DNA from: Yoonia sp. R2331 | GTDB lineage: Bacteria > Pseudomonadota > Alphaproteobacteria > Rhodobacterales > Rhodobacteraceae | Assembly: GCF_041103235.1 (NCBI RefSeq) | Contig: NZ_JBGCUN010000001.1 | Location: 1-64,000, forward strand | DNA: 64,000 bases | Reading direction: 5' to 3' | Part shown: in pieces, positions 1 through 9,227 of the stretch | How the letters are laid out: every line of letters starts with the position of its first letter | Position numbering within the stretch: position 1 is the first letter of the stretch | Translations under genes and position numbers: made by a program | The notes under the pieces: model-generated | The model's input: only the letters and a program-made list of their open reading frames with translations | The model's database searches: none | Told to the model about the DNA's origin: nothing

Positions 1-640
1 GTATCATTTCCCGCGCCGCCGTTGATGCTGTCGGATTGGGAGGTGCCGGTGATTGTCTCGTCGCGGCCAGAGCCGATGATCTCGACATAGTCGTTCTGCG
101 CGCCCCAGCCGGTGAACTGCCAGCCCGAGAAGTCCAGCACGGTCTCGGTGAAGCTCTGGTTCAGGTCGACCCGCACGATATCGGTCGAGCCGACGACGTT
201 GTTGCCGTCAATCAGCAGGTCGTTGGCGAACTCTGCGCCGGTGATCGTGAACTCATTGGGGTCAAGGATTACCGTGATGTTGCGGTTGGCCCCGATGGCT
301 GCGAACTCCACCTCTTCGATGCTGGTGATCTCGATGCCGCTCAGGTCAAAGACCTGCCCGTCAGCCGTGCCCTGGATCAGCAGTCGGTCTTCGCCGCTGC
401 CTGCAAAGATGAAGTCGTTGGAATAATCCCCGCCCGCTACGTCCACCACAAAGGTGTCGTTTTCGGCGCCGCCAAACAGCAGATCTTGCGCGCTGGTCCC
501 GCTGCCCGTGATCGTATCGTCGCCCGCCCCGCCATAGATGCTGGCCGCGCCCGCGGTATTGCTGAGCGTGTCATTCCCCGCCCCGCCATAAACCCGCGAC
601 AACCCCGCATCGGCCACAACCACATCGTCAAAGTCAGAGG
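1..640. repeat. 813-bp tandem repeat, downstream copy (truncated by window edge)
   Basis: Positions 1-640 match 814-1453 with an offset of 813 bp. All sampled blocks are identical, and the shadow open frames in the two copies have identical translations. 813 is divisible by 3, so the repeat keeps the RTX reading frame and adds 271 residues. Identity ends just after position 640 (copy 1 continues TCGTCAG, copy 2 CTGTAAT). Confidence 0.93.
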
Positions 641-1757
641 TCGTCAGCGTCTCAAACTCTGCCACGCGGCCGGTGGCCGTATCGCTGCTGGCGTTGGTGC
701 CCGCCGCGGTAAAGTCGATGTCCCAGCCAAAGGCTGACCCCGACAGGTCCAGCTCATCGTTGCCGGTGCCGCCCAACAGCGTCACATCCAGACCGCCGCC
801 CACGTCGCTGATCGTATCATTTCCCGCGCCGCCGTTGATGCTGTCGGATTGGGAGGTGCCGGTGATTGTCTCGTCGCGGCCAGAGCCGATGATCTCGACA
901 TAGTCGTTCTGCGCGCCCCAGCCGGTGAACTGCCAGCCCGAGAAGTCCAGCACGGTCTCGGTGAAGCTCTGGTTCAGGTCGACCCGCACGATATCGGTCG
1001 AGCCGACGACGTTGTTGCCGTCAATCAGCAGGTCGTTGGCGAACTCTGCGCCGGTGATCGTGAACTCATTGGGGTCAAGGATTACCGTGATGTTGCGGTT
1101 GGCCCCGATGGCTGCGAACTCCACCTCTTCGATGCTGGTGATCTCGATGCCGCTCAGGTCAAAGACCTGCCCGTCAGCCGTGCCCTGGATCAGCAGTCGG
1201 TCTTCGCCGCTGCCTGCAAAGATGAAGTCGTTGGAATAATCCCCGCCCGCTACGTCCACCACAAAGGTGTCGTTTTCGGCGCCGCCAAACAGCAGATCTT
1301 GCGCGCTGGTCCCGCTGCCCGTGATCGTATCGTCGCCCGCCCCGCCATAGATGCTGGCCGCGCCCGCGGTATTGCTGAGCGTGTCATTCCCCGCCCCGCC
1401 ATAAACCCGCGACAACCCCGCATCGGCCACAACCACATCGTCAAAGTCAGAGGCTGTAATGACTTCGATCCCCGAAAACAGGATCGATGATCCGCCGGAC
1501 TGGCCCGAATCCGCGTCTATCGTCCAACCTGCCGTCGCGATACTAAAATCGAGTTCGTCTGTGTCGGCCTCACCCAGGATAGTGTTTTGGGCGCCATCAT
1601 TGCGGATGATGAAGATGTCATTGCCATCCCCGCCGTACATGGTGTCGTTTCCAGGACCCCCGTCCAGAGTGTCATTGCCTTCGAACCCAAAAAGTTCATC
1701 GTTGGTCGCAAAGCCATTCAGGGTATTGTCAAATTCATCGCCTTTGATTGTCGCCAC
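1..1757 (-). CDS. RTX (hemolysin-type Ca2+-binding repeat) protein, 3' end beyond window
   Basis: Read on the minus strand, the frame is open from about 1769 to position 1 and leaves the window, so only the N-terminal ~585 residues are visible. The product is full of RTX nonapeptides such as GGAGNDTL, GGDGNDIF and GGAGDDTI, which bind Ca2+ in parallel beta-rolls. Such proteins are usually secreted by type I systems through a C-terminal signal, which would lie outside the window. There is no N-terminal signal peptide. An in-frame TGA lies just upstream and no ATG is available. I chose the GTG at 1757 (reading M-ATIKGDEFDNTLNG) because many RTX proteins start this way; GTG 1769 is the alternative, and a purine-rich GGTGGG precedes 1757. 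Between the RTX blocks are ~150-residue segments of no recognisable family. A 271-residue unit is duplicated exactly (see repeats). Function (adhesin, enzyme, S-layer) cannot be told. Confidence 0.85.
   Translation of the reverse strand, partial: MATIKGDEFDNTLNGFATNDELFGFEGNDTLDGGPGNDTMYGGDGNDIFIIRNDGAQNTILGEADTDELDFSIATAGWTIDADSGQSGGSSILFSGIEVITASDFDDVVVADAGLSRVYGGAGNDTLSNTAGAASIYGGAGDDTITGSGTSAQDLLFGGAENDTFVVDVAGGDYSNDFIFAGSGEDRLLIQGTADGQVFDLSGIEITSIEEVEFAAIGANRNITVILDPNEFTITGAEFANDLLIDGNNVVGSTDIVRVDLNQSFTETVLDFSGWQFTGWGAQNDYVEIIGSGRDETITGTSQSDSINGGAGNDTISDVGGGLDVTLLGGTGNDELDLSGSAFGWDIDFTAAGTNASSDTATGRVAEFETLTTSDFDDVVVADAGLSRVYGGAGNDTLSNTAGAASIYGGAGDDTITGSGTSAQDLLFGGAENDTFVVDVAGGDYSNDFIFAGSGEDRLLIQGTADGQVFDLSGIEITSIEEVEFAAIGANRNITVILDPNEFTITGAEFANDLLIDGNNVVGSTDIVRVDLNQSFTETVLDFSGWQFTGWGAQNDYVEIIGSGRDETITGTSQSDSINGGAGND
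814..1453. repeat. 813-bp tandem repeat, upstream copy
   Basis: Second copy of the unit described at 1-640. The segment 641-813 completes the unit that separates the two copies. It encodes RTX motifs and the stretch FGWDIDFTAAGTNASSDTA. More copies may lie outside the window. Confidence 0.93.
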
Positions 1758-1965
1758 GAGATAACCCACCAATCTTCAAAAATGCTCAAATATAGGCAAA
1801 TAGTCTGCCGATATTTTGACAAAAAGCAAACAATGGTTGCAGATGGCGCGCTTTCGCTTCCCTGTGCCGCGTCATGAGGGCTGATGTCGGGATGTCGCAA
1901 TGGGGGACACCCGATCCACAGCAAAGTGTCGATCAAGAAAGGTGCTGCCACACAGCGGATGACCG

Positions 1966-3147
1966 TCAAAGCACAGCAGCAATCGATTGGGCTACACGCT
2001 GGATTTGATGATCGCCAAGCCCTGCGAGGTTTGTCCGGCCACTGGGGAGGATGTAAATTCCGAACTCAAGCCGCAGCCGCTCGACCTGCGACGGGCTGAG
2101 TGGAAGGATCGAAAACATCCCGCGATGATGCATCAGGAAGTCAAAGTGATCTCCGTTGGTTGCCTGCCGCAGTGCGCGGGACAGATTTTGTCGACATTTC
2201 ACGACGCGCAGCCGCATGTCATTCAACTCTGTCTGCCATAGGGTCCGCAGGTCCGGATCGGTTAGGATCGTGCGGACGACCGCAGCCGCGTGATCCGGCG
2301 GCATTGCGTATAGCGTATTGATGTGACCCAGCATTTTCTGGCGGATGCGGTGTTTTTGGTCTGGCTTGCGGCTGAGGGCCGCAAGAATACCCGCCCGGTC
2401 GCGGTAGTTCGAGAATGTCTTGGAACAGGTGACGGCCATGAAAGCCTCTGGCACGGCTTCAGCGATAACCCTGACACCGTACATATCTGCCTCAATCCCT
2501 TCCCCGAACCCTTGATAGGCGACATCGAGAATGGGCAGCAGACCCTTGTCCACAAGGATACTGCACAGAATGTCCCATTGCGCCGGTTCCAGATCGACGC
2601 CCGACGGGTTGTGGCAACAGGCTTGCAAGAGCACGCCATCGCCCGGTGCTGCGCCTGCAAGGTCTTCGCACATGCCGTCGAAATCCAGCCTCTGCGTTGC
2701 CTGATCAAGATAGCGGAATTCCAAGACCTCAAGGCCGCTGGCCCGCATAATGGGTCCGTGATTGGCCCAGGACGGGTCCGACATCCAGATGCGTGATCCG
2801 GACGACACATTGGCGATGACCTCGACCGCCAAACGAAGTGCAGCGACCCCACCTGGTGTCTGGACATAGCTGAAACGTTCGGCCACAGAAGTGTCACCGA
2901 CAACCAGACGCAAAAGCGCGTCGGAAAACGCATCATCACCTGCAAGGCCCAGGTAGGATTTGGATGTCTGCGACTTCAGCAAAAGCGCCTCGGCCTTCTT
3001 GACGGCCTCCATCACCGGCGTTTGTCCGGCTTCGTCGCGATAGACACCAAGTCCAAGGTCGATCTTTTCGTCTCTCGGGTCTGCCTTGAACTGCTGTGTG
3101 ATCAGGTTTGCGCCGAATAGAGGTGTATCCGTCAGAGTTTCGAACAT
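1966..3147 (-). CDS. aromatic amino acid / aspartate aminotransferase (class I PLP)
   Basis: 393 residues, full length for the AspC/TyrB fold-type I family, which transfers amino groups between dicarboxylic or aromatic amino acids and 2-oxoglutarate. Visible family marks are GLGVYRDEAGQTPVM near the N-terminus, CCHNPSGVDL in the middle (Asn contacting PLP), DVAYQGFGEG, and the PLP-lysine segment CSKTFSNYRDRAG. It is the last gene of a minus-strand run (SBP, TRAP permease, sulfatase, aminotransferase) with gaps of only 22-51 bp, so it is probably co-transcribed. A clearly related paralogue lies at 54479-55663; the variant SKTFSNYRDR (SKNFGIYRER in the paralogue) suggests a specialised substrate. 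I infer transamination of an aromatic amino acid freed by the locus, but this is not proven. Confidence 0.9.
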   Translation of the reverse strand: MFETLTDTPLFGANLITQQFKADPRDEKIDLGLGVYRDEAGQTPVMEAVKKAEALLLKSQTSKSYLGLAGDDAFSDALLRLVVGDTSVAERFSYVQTPGGVAALRLAVEVIANVSSGSRIWMSDPSWANHGPIMRASGLEVLEFRYLDQATQRLDFDGMCEDLAGAAPGDGVLLQACCHNPSGVDLEPAQWDILCSILVDKGLLPILDVAYQGFGEGIEADMYGVRVIAEAVPEAFMAVTCSKTFSNYRDRAGILAALSRKPDQKHRIRQKMLGHINTLYAMPPDHAAAVVRTILTDPDLRTLWQTELNDMRLRVVKCRQNLSRALRQATNGDHFDFLMHHRGMFSILPLSPSQVERLRLEFGIYILPSGRTNLAGLGDHQIQRVAQSIAAVL

Positions 3148-3177
3148 GGGACATCCGATCGTTTAAGCATTGAAGGG

Positions 3178-4752
3178 TCAGGCGCTGCGCAGCGCACGCG
3201 GGCTATCGTCCATGAGGGCGATCAGCTGATGCGCAAGCCGTTCAAGCATTTCGGCCTTCACGGCCGCGTAGTCAGGCTCGGCCCAAAGGTTGCGGGATTG
3301 CGAGGGATCGTTGACGCGGTCGTAAAGCTCGCCCCAATCCTCGTCGCGGTAGACAGTGATGCGCCATTCCTTGGTCATGACCGACCGCGCCCGCGCAGGT
3401 GTGTCAAACCCCATGCGCGCAAATCCGTCGCTGTATTCCACAAGAAGATCGTCGCGCAGCGTAGCATCCTCCGACTGCATCGCAGGCAGTAGTGAGCGCC
3501 CTTGCATCCCCACGAACGGGGCTGCGCCCACGCGGTCCAGAATGGTCGGTGCAATATCAGTCGTCGAAGCCAGCACATCGCATGTCCTTGAACCCTGCGC
3601 ATCCGGCTCTGACCAGATCATCGGCACGTGGGTGACGGCCTCATTCATCCATGGCCCTTTGAGCAGAAGATTGTAGTCTCCCAGATAGTCGCCGTGGTCC
3701 GTGTTGAAGATGATGATCGTGTTGTCGGCCTGACCGGTTTCGTGAAGCGTCCGGATGATGTCTCCGATGGCATCGTCAATCATCGTCGTCATGCCTGCGG
3801 TCAATGCCATCGCTTCTAGCACATGACGGTCGCTGACCATGATGGCATTGGTGGCCTTGTCCGGGGCCTCTCCGCTTTCCATGGCGCGGCGGCAGGCCTC
3901 AAGTGGCGGTGGCGGATTTTGATGCGTGGCATAGGGATGGGCCAAGGCGAAATTCTCTGGCGCATACATCGACCAATATTTGCCCGGCGGCGTGAAGGGA
4001 TGGTGCGGGTCGGGGAAAGAGACATAGGTGAACTTTGGACGGGGATCGTCAGCGCAGGCCTTCAGATGTGCGATGGCGCGGTCCCGGATGTAATTTGTGG
4101 GATAGTCATCTTCGGCGAGTGGCGTGCGTATCGCTTGCGGGCAGGTGTAATCATGCGGCAGCTGATTTGCCGGATCGCGTAGTGCTTCCCAAGTGTCCGG
4201 GTATTTCCGACGCAACCACTGCAGGTAGTGACCCCGCGCCGTCGCGCCGTGACCGGTGACAATGTTGACCTCGTCGAACCCGTAATAGGGCGTGCCGATT
4301 ACCGTGTCGTCTTCGCTGGCATAGGTTTCAGGGGCCTCGGCCAGGTGTTCCAGTCCGGTCTGGTCCTTCGCCTCGGGGATCAGCTGATCCTTTGGATCGT
4401 TCCAGTCGTGCGGCTCCCCGTGCGTCATCGGTTCCAGATGGCTTTTGCCGATCGTGGCGGTGCGATACCCCGCCGCACGCAGGACATCGACAAACGTCTG
4501 GCTTCCCGGCGCCAGCACACAGCCATTGTACCGCAGCCCGTTGGTCGTCGGGTAACGCCCCGTCATGAATGCCCCCCGGTTTGGCATGCAAACGGGCGAT
4601 GCAACGTGGAAATCCGTGAACCGAACACCGTTCTGTGCCAGCGCGTCGATATTTGGCGTTTTGACAACAGGATGACCATAGCACCCCAGCCAATCCGCGC
4701 GATGCTGGTCGGTCATGATGTAAAGAAAGTTCGGTGTAGATGTCTTGGTCAT
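3178..4752 (-). CDS. sulfatase (arylsulfatase type I, formylglycine-dependent)
   Basis: 524 residues. It hydrolyses a sulfate ester, or possibly a phosphonate monoester, using a Cys converted to formylglycine. The maturation motif C-x-P-x-R is present as CMPNR at residues 55-59. Metal ligands are expected in TDQHR (14-18) and NTDHGD (350-355), and GKSH (about 102-105) and DPHHPF (248-253) are active-site stretches. No signal peptide is seen, so the enzyme is probably cytoplasmic and acts after uptake. It sits 22 bp from the fused TRAP permease gene and 30 bp from the aminotransferase gene, inside the same operon. The likely substrate is a small sulfated organic compound imported by that transporter. 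Phosphonate monoester hydrolases share the CxPxR motif and remain an alternative. Confidence 0.88.
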   Translation of the reverse strand: MTKTSTPNFLYIMTDQHRADWLGCYGHPVVKTPNIDALAQNGVRFTDFHVASPVCMPNRGAFMTGRYPTTNGLRYNGCVLAPGSQTFVDVLRAAGYRTATIGKSHLEPMTHGEPHDWNDPKDQLIPEAKDQTGLEHLAEAPETYASEDDTVIGTPYYGFDEVNIVTGHGATARGHYLQWLRRKYPDTWEALRDPANQLPHDYTCPQAIRTPLAEDDYPTNYIRDRAIAHLKACADDPRPKFTYVSFPDPHHPFTPPGKYWSMYAPENFALAHPYATHQNPPPPLEACRRAMESGEAPDKATNAIMVSDRHVLEAMALTAGMTTMIDDAIGDIIRTLHETGQADNTIIIFNTDHGDYLGDYNLLLKGPWMNEAVTHVPMIWSEPDAQGSRTCDVLASTTDIAPTILDRVGAAPFVGMQGRSLLPAMQSEDATLRDDLLVEYSDGFARMGFDTPARARSVMTKEWRITVYRDEDWGELYDRVNDPSQSRNLWAEPDYAAVKAEMLERLAHQLIALMDDSPRALRSA

Positions 4753-4774
4753 TGCGTCACCATGCGATGAAGAT

Positions 4775-6694
4775 TTAAGCCGCTGAAATGCGTCGCGCCG
4801 ACACCCGGTTCATCAGCACAAGTCCAAGGCCAAGAACCAGTGCCGCGCCGTTGACGATAGGGTCGGGATTTATGATCGCAAGGCCAAGGACCGCGCGACC
4901 AAGAGCCTCTGGGGTCGAGAGCTTTGTGTAGTCAAACCGGCTCGCCGCGGTCGAGATCAAATAGCACATCGCGAAAAGGCGCACGAGAATGTAAGCAAAG
5001 GTCGGCATGTCAAAAACGGATCCCGCCTCTGGCACGATAAGCATCATGGGATTGTAGACCCAGAAGAATGGCAACAAGAAGATCACGATCCCAATGCGCA
5101 GTGCCGCGATCCCGGTGCGCGTCGGGTTGCCGCCAGATATCGACGCCGCCGCATATGCGGTCATCGCCACCGGCGGTGTGATGCCAGAGGCGACGCCGTA
5201 ATAAAGCACAAAAAGATGCGCGGTCAGTGCTTCCAACCCAAAGCCGCGCATGGTCGAACCGAGCACGATGATGATCGTCAGGTAGGCCGGAAGCGTGGGC
5301 ATGCCCATGCCCAGCAGCATGCACGCGCCGGATGCCAAAAGGAGCGTTGCCAACAGGCTAAAGTCAGTTGCGCCGTTCAACAGGTACGATAGTTGCGACG
5401 GAAGCCCGGTGGACAGCATTGTGGCGATAACAATCGAGATGCAGCACACCGCGATCAGAAGCCGCGCGAAAGACAGGCTGCCCTGCGCAAAGCCCTTGAC
5501 CAGACGAAAAGGCTCGCGCCGGATGTCGGGGTTGATGAAGCTGACAGCGAACAGCACCATAAGCGCAATAAGTGCAGACCCAGCGGGCGACATACCACTG
5601 ATCAGCGCAAAGATGACGGTGCCAATCGGCAGCACGATCAGCAATAGATTGACGTAGTCCTGAAAGGTGACGTGAAGCTCGGGCGGCCTTTCTTCTGCGG
5701 CTTCGATGCCAAGCCGGCGGCTTTCGAACACGATCGTCATGAACAGCGACGAATAATAGAACAAGGCGGGCACAATCGCAGCTGTCATCACGGTGACATA
5801 AGATACGCCCACAAAGTCAGCGAGTATCAGCGCAGCCGCCCCCATAATCGGCGGCATAATCTGACCGCCGGTCGAGGCTGTGGCTTCAACACCGCCTGCG
5901 AAACTGGGCGAGAACCCGCGTTTCTTGATCATTGGTATGGTAATCACGCCGGTGCCGACGACATTCGCCACCGCCGACCCCGACACCATGCCGAACAGGC
6001 CAGACCCAAGAACAGCAGCATGCGCCGGACCACCTCGGAATTTGTAGAGATGCTTGATCGAAATCTTCAAAAGGGACAGGCCCGCGCCGGTGCCTTCAAG
6101 CATCGCACCCAGCACGATGAACGGAAACACCGTGGACAGAACGATGCTTGTTACATTGCCAAGGATACCGTCATCCAGCGCCAGCCAAAGGTTCTCAGTC
6201 AGATCGTTTACAAGCGACCCCTGAAAGCTCCACATGAAGTAGGCCAGCGAAAGTGCAGAGACGACGACCAGCGGGATGCCCCATAGCCGCAGTGTTAGAT
6301 ACATGATGCACAAACAGGCGCCAAAGGTCGTCCACGCCTGATACGGCTGGAAGAACACAATCGTGTCGTGCATCTTGGTGACATCAACGTAAAAGCGCCA
6401 GCAGGCATAGGCGATCACAAGCCCAACACTGATATCAAGAACCAGCGCACCCGTTTTGATACTGCTGGAACGGTTTTTGAGTGTCGCAACCAGCGGCGAC
6501 GCCAGCAAGACCACCACCACACAAAGGAAAAGCATCGCCGCACGGTAGGGTTCGGCATCGAACGGCCCGATGCGGGGCAATGGTCCGATCGCCGGCAGCC
6601 TGTGTGCGATGGGGATGATCCCCATACAGAAAGCAATAATCAGGGCCAGACGCTTGTTCCATGGCATGGGCTCTTTGGGTTTTGCGTCGGTCAT
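4775..6694 (-). CDS. TRAP transporter permease, fused small and large subunits (DctQM type)
   Basis: 639 residues with many hydrophobic segments. An N-terminal four-helix DctQ-like part (about residues 10-190) is fused to a DctM-like part, recognised by GGQIMPPIMGAAALI and GVASGITPPVAMTAYAAA. Fused permeases of this type pair with TAXI-family binding proteins, and the gene directly upstream (6746-7747) is one. Together they form a sodium- or proton-driven importer of an organic acid or amino-acid-like substrate in the inner membrane. The gap to the sulfatase gene is 22 bp, so transport and desulfation are probably co-expressed. Confidence 0.93.
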   Translation of the reverse strand: MTDAKPKEPMPWNKRLALIIAFCMGIIPIAHRLPAIGPLPRIGPFDAEPYRAAMLFLCVVVVLLASPLVATLKNRSSSIKTGALVLDISVGLVIAYACWRFYVDVTKMHDTIVFFQPYQAWTTFGACLCIMYLTLRLWGIPLVVVSALSLAYFMWSFQGSLVNDLTENLWLALDDGILGNVTSIVLSTVFPFIVLGAMLEGTGAGLSLLKISIKHLYKFRGGPAHAAVLGSGLFGMVSGSAVANVVGTGVITIPMIKKRGFSPSFAGGVEATASTGGQIMPPIMGAAALILADFVGVSYVTVMTAAIVPALFYYSSLFMTIVFESRRLGIEAAEERPPELHVTFQDYVNLLLIVLPIGTVIFALISGMSPAGSALIALMVLFAVSFINPDIRREPFRLVKGFAQGSLSFARLLIAVCCISIVIATMLSTGLPSQLSYLLNGATDFSLLATLLLASGACMLLGMGMPTLPAYLTIIIVLGSTMRGFGLEALTAHLFVLYYGVASGITPPVAMTAYAAASISGGNPTRTGIAALRIGIVIFLLPFFWVYNPMMLIVPEAGSVFDMPTFAYILVRLFAMCYLISTAASRFDYTKLSTPEALGRAVLGLAIINPDPIVNGAALVLGLGLVLMNRVSARRISAA

Positions 6695-6745
6695 GGATCA
6701 CTGCCTTCTGTACAGTATTTGGGTATCAACGATGCTTCAGGTCGC

Positions 6746-7747
6746 TCAGGGCGCCAGCAACTCCGCCGGGACCTCAATCCCGTTTTCGGTGTAGTAGCGC
6801 ACCGCACCGGGATGCAGAGGCATGTTATTGCCCGCAAACGGTGACTTCGCGATCGACTTCAAAAGCGCGATCTCGTCACTGTTTTTCTCAAGATTGTCCC
6901 AGAACGTGGCGGTCAGCAGGTAGGCTTCGTCGTCCGACATGTTTTGGTTCACGCCCACAAGCATCGTGTAGTTGTAGCTGAGCACATCGACATCGCCGTT
7001 TTCCACACCTTCGTAGGAATTGGCGGGAATACCACCGGGCACACTGCCGACGGATAGAAAATCGGCATAGTCCGCACTTTCGGCCATTCCTTCAGGTGCT
7101 TGCAGGAAACGGAAATCGCCCTGCAGCAAAAGCTGTACAATCGCAGCACTCCCCACAGCGGTAGAGAAGTTAAGAACGTCGAACTGACCATCCTGGAAGG
7201 ATTGCACCGCAGCACCCCAGCCCATCTTGACGGTCTCGTAATCCGCGTCAGCCTCCAACCCGCTCATCAGGTTCACAAAGGAAGAAAGCTGCGCGTTCGC
7301 ATTGCCGCCCGGTGGCCCAATATAGACACGCTTGCCTGCGACATCGCTCCATTGTTCGATGCCGCTGTCCGCGCGCACAATCGAATGCAGCGCACCGCCA
7401 GTGAAGGCGAACAAAGAGCGGAGATTTCCGGACAACTCCTTTGCATCATCGCCCATTTCCTTGTAGGGGCCAGCCCCCCGCGTCATGGCATTGAATGCGC
7501 GCGGCGGCACGATCGCCACGTCGATTTGCTCGGCTGCAAGCTTGATGGCAGAGCGTGACAAGGTCTGGCCTGTGTTCAGCGTGATCGATGTATCGGTCCC
7601 CGCCAGATCCCGCCCCATAACCTGCAGCACGATTGATGTCAGTCCCGTTTGCCCGGCGGACTCTGCTTTCAGCTCGTCCGCCTGAACCCCCGCAGTAGCG
7701 CCTAGAACCAGCGCCGATGCAGCTATCATTGTTCGAATTGTGTTCAT
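6746..7747 (-). CDS. TAXI family TRAP transporter solute-binding protein
   Basis: 333 residues from the chosen start. The ATG at 7747 gives a clean signal peptide (MNTIRTMIAASALVLGATAG, cleavage after VQA) and is preceded by GGGAGAAG; the ATG 36 bp upstream adds a non-signal extension. TAXI features include LNTGQTLSRSAIKLAAEQID, IVRADSGIEQWSDVAGKRV and IGPPGGNA. It is a periplasmic receptor delivering substrate to the fused permease encoded 51 bp downstream. It is the first gene of the operon, with operator-like site A at 7827-7843 in its leader. The ligand is unknown; the genomic setting suggests a sulfated or aromatic acid. Confidence 0.92.
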   Translation of the reverse strand: MNTIRTMIAASALVLGATAGVQADELKAESAGQTGLTSIVLQVMGRDLAGTDTSITLNTGQTLSRSAIKLAAEQIDVAIVPPRAFNAMTRGAGPYKEMGDDAKELSGNLRSLFAFTGGALHSIVRADSGIEQWSDVAGKRVYIGPPGGNANAQLSSFVNLMSGLEADADYETVKMGWGAAVQSFQDGQFDVLNFSTAVGSAAIVQLLLQGDFRFLQAPEGMAESADYADFLSVGSVPGGIPANSYEGVENGDVDVLSYNYTMLVGVNQNMSDDEAYLLTATFWDNLEKNSDEIALLKSIAKSPFAGNNMPLHPGAVRYYTENGIEVPAELLAP

Positions 7748-7826
7748 GGTCTTCTCCCGATTGAAAAGGCTATTGTGAAGCATTTGGAACTTTTACAGAG
7801 GAACCTATCAACGCAGGCACTCTCGA

Positions 7827-7843
7827 ATTTCGCTATGTGAAAT
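7827..7843. promoter_or_regulatory. operator-like palindrome A (IclR-type candidate)
   Basis: ATTTCGCTATGTGAAAT is an inverted repeat with arms ATTTC/GAAAT and a 7-bp spacer. It lies about 80 bp upstream of the TAXI binding-protein gene and just past the ridA stop. It matches sites B (10308) and C (12656), which occupy the two other promoter regions of the locus. Confidence 0.65.
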
Positions 7844-7863
7844 TAATACGCGCCAAAAAAGTG

Positions 7864-8250
7864 TCATCCGGGCTGCACCACGGCCATCGCCACCAGTTGC
7901 ACAAGGCACCCGTCCGGTAACTCCGCGATATGCGCTTGCCGTGCCGGGCGCTGCTGTTCGTCCGGCCAGAAACTCAGCCAGAACCTGTTGATGACGCTGC
8001 GATCATCCCGGTCCGCCAGATAAAGATCCAGTTTAACCACATCTTGCCGTGTCGCGCCGCCTTCGGCGAGAATGCGGTCCAGATACTCAAAACAAAGCGC
8101 GGCCTGCGCTTCGACCCCCGCCGGATAGGTGTCTGTTTCCGGGTCCTTACCAAGAATACCAGAGGTGCAAAGTACGCCGCGATGGATCGCGCCGTTGGGC
8201 ACGGGGTTCGTGTGCTGCGCGACGCCTTTGGCGACCAGCGACCGAACCAT
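7864..8250 (-). CDS. RidA (YjgF/YER057c/UK114) family protein
   Basis: 128 residues, normal length for this trimeric family, which hydrolyses reactive enamines/imines; some members are pathway enzymes such as 2-aminomuconate deaminase. Family marks are GVLCTSGILGKDPETDTYPAG near the N-terminus and LPDGCLVQLVAMAVV at the C-terminus. The ATG at 8250 overlaps the stop of the FAH-family gene by one base; a GTG at 8253 is the alternative. It is the third gene of the VOC-FAH-RidA operon. Being embedded between a ring-cleavage enzyme and a FAH enzyme favours a specific deaminase role on a nitrogen-containing intermediate, but general housekeeping RidA activity cannot be excluded. Confidence 0.88.
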   Translation of the reverse strand: MVRSLVAKGVAQHTNPVPNGAIHRGVLCTSGILGKDPETDTYPAGVEAQAALCFEYLDRILAEGGATRQDVVKLDLYLADRDDRSVINRFWLSFWPDEQQRPARQAHIAELPDGCLVQLVAMAVVQPG

Positions 8251-9227
8251 CACGCGCCGCCCTTTTGATGGAGGATCGGATTTTCAAGGCGGCCAAGCGG
8301 CTCAACCTCGATCGCCACGACCCCGGTTTCTTCGCCCATCAGAAGGCTCTTGTGCCCTCTGGGGAACCGCCCCGCGCCTTTGCCCGTGGTCCCGAAAGAG
8401 ATCAGATCACCGGGCTCAAGCGTAAAGTACCGACTGGCCTCTGCGATGCATTGCTCCACGCTAAAGCGGTAGCTGCTGGTGTGGTCAGACGTGAACTTTT
8501 CATCGTCAAGCCAGCCTGTCAGGTGTAAATCGTTCGGGTCACCGACAACATCTGTCGTTGTGATCCAGGGGCCCATCGGGCCAAAGGTGTCGGTGCCCTT
8601 TGACCGTGTATGATAGACATAAAAGGCGTCCGTATCGTCGGGGCCGTTCAGGTTCCGCCACCCATAGAACTCCGGACGTGCCATATCCTTGTCGTATGTC
8701 ACCGCAATGCTGTCTTTCTGGAACTTGAGCCCGTGAGACGTGACATCGTTGTGGATCAAGAACCCAAAAACGTGGTCCAGCGCTTCGTCTTCGGTGATGT
8801 GCTTGCAGCGCGTCTTGATGACCGCGCAAATCTCGGGCTCTGGAATGACCGCGCCCCACGCCGGGTCCACGATCACCGGCTTTCTGTGCCCTTGCAACGA
8901 CGATGGCGGCTTCAGAAAGAAGTTCGGCACGCCCGGATCGACATGCGCTTTCTTCATTAACTCGACATTGTTGAAGGCCACACCAAGAATTTTCGAGGGG
9001 TTGGGCAATGGTGCGACCCAGTTCACGGGCTCGGGCAGCGGGTCTGCGGCGTCGATATGAGGCCCAAGCAATTGCGGGTCGAGCCCTTGTTCAACAAAAT
9101 CGAGCACAGAGTTTGATCGCTCAAGTCCCGCCAACGCACAGACGTCCGAAAGTTTTCGCGCCAGCCCGTCGGTCCCTTGCACGATCGCTGTCCGCTTGTC
9201 GTCTACCAATGCCGTTCCGAACCTCAT
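8250..9227 (-). CDS. fumarylacetoacetate hydrolase (FAH) family protein
   Basis: 325 residues. The FAH fold uses a divalent metal for C-C bond hydrolysis, decarboxylation, isomerisation or hydration of ring-fission products. The metal-binding EPE motif is visible in IPEPEICAVI, followed by FGFLIHNDVTSHGLKFQKDS and GPMGPWITTTDVVGDP, then LEPGDLISFGTTGKGAGRFP, the usual C-terminal signature. Its ATG overlaps the stop of the VOC dioxygenase gene by 4 bp (ATGA), showing translational coupling. The context suggests action on the meta-cleavage product, for example as a hydrolase or an HpaG-like decarboxylase/isomerase. The exact reaction cannot be read from sequence. Confidence 0.9.
   Translation of the reverse strand: MRFGTALVDDKRTAIVQGTDGLARKLSDVCALAGLERSNSVLDFVEQGLDPQLLGPHIDAADPLPEPVNWVAPLPNPSKILGVAFNNVELMKKAHVDPGVPNFFLKPPSSLQGHRKPVIVDPAWGAVIPEPEICAVIKTRCKHITEDEALDHVFGFLIHNDVTSHGLKFQKDSIAVTYDKDMARPEFYGWRNLNGPDDTDAFYVYHTRSKGTDTFGPMGPWITTTDVVGDPNDLHLTGWLDDEKFTSDHTSSYRFSVEQCIAEASRYFTLEPGDLISFGTTGKGAGRFPRGHKSLLMGEETGVVAIEVEPLGRLENPILHQKGGA

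Noticed and set aside
36-1490. Long plus-strand open frames at 36-737 and 849-1490
   Set aside because: They are antisense shadows of the RTX gene and simply repeat because the DNA is duplicated.
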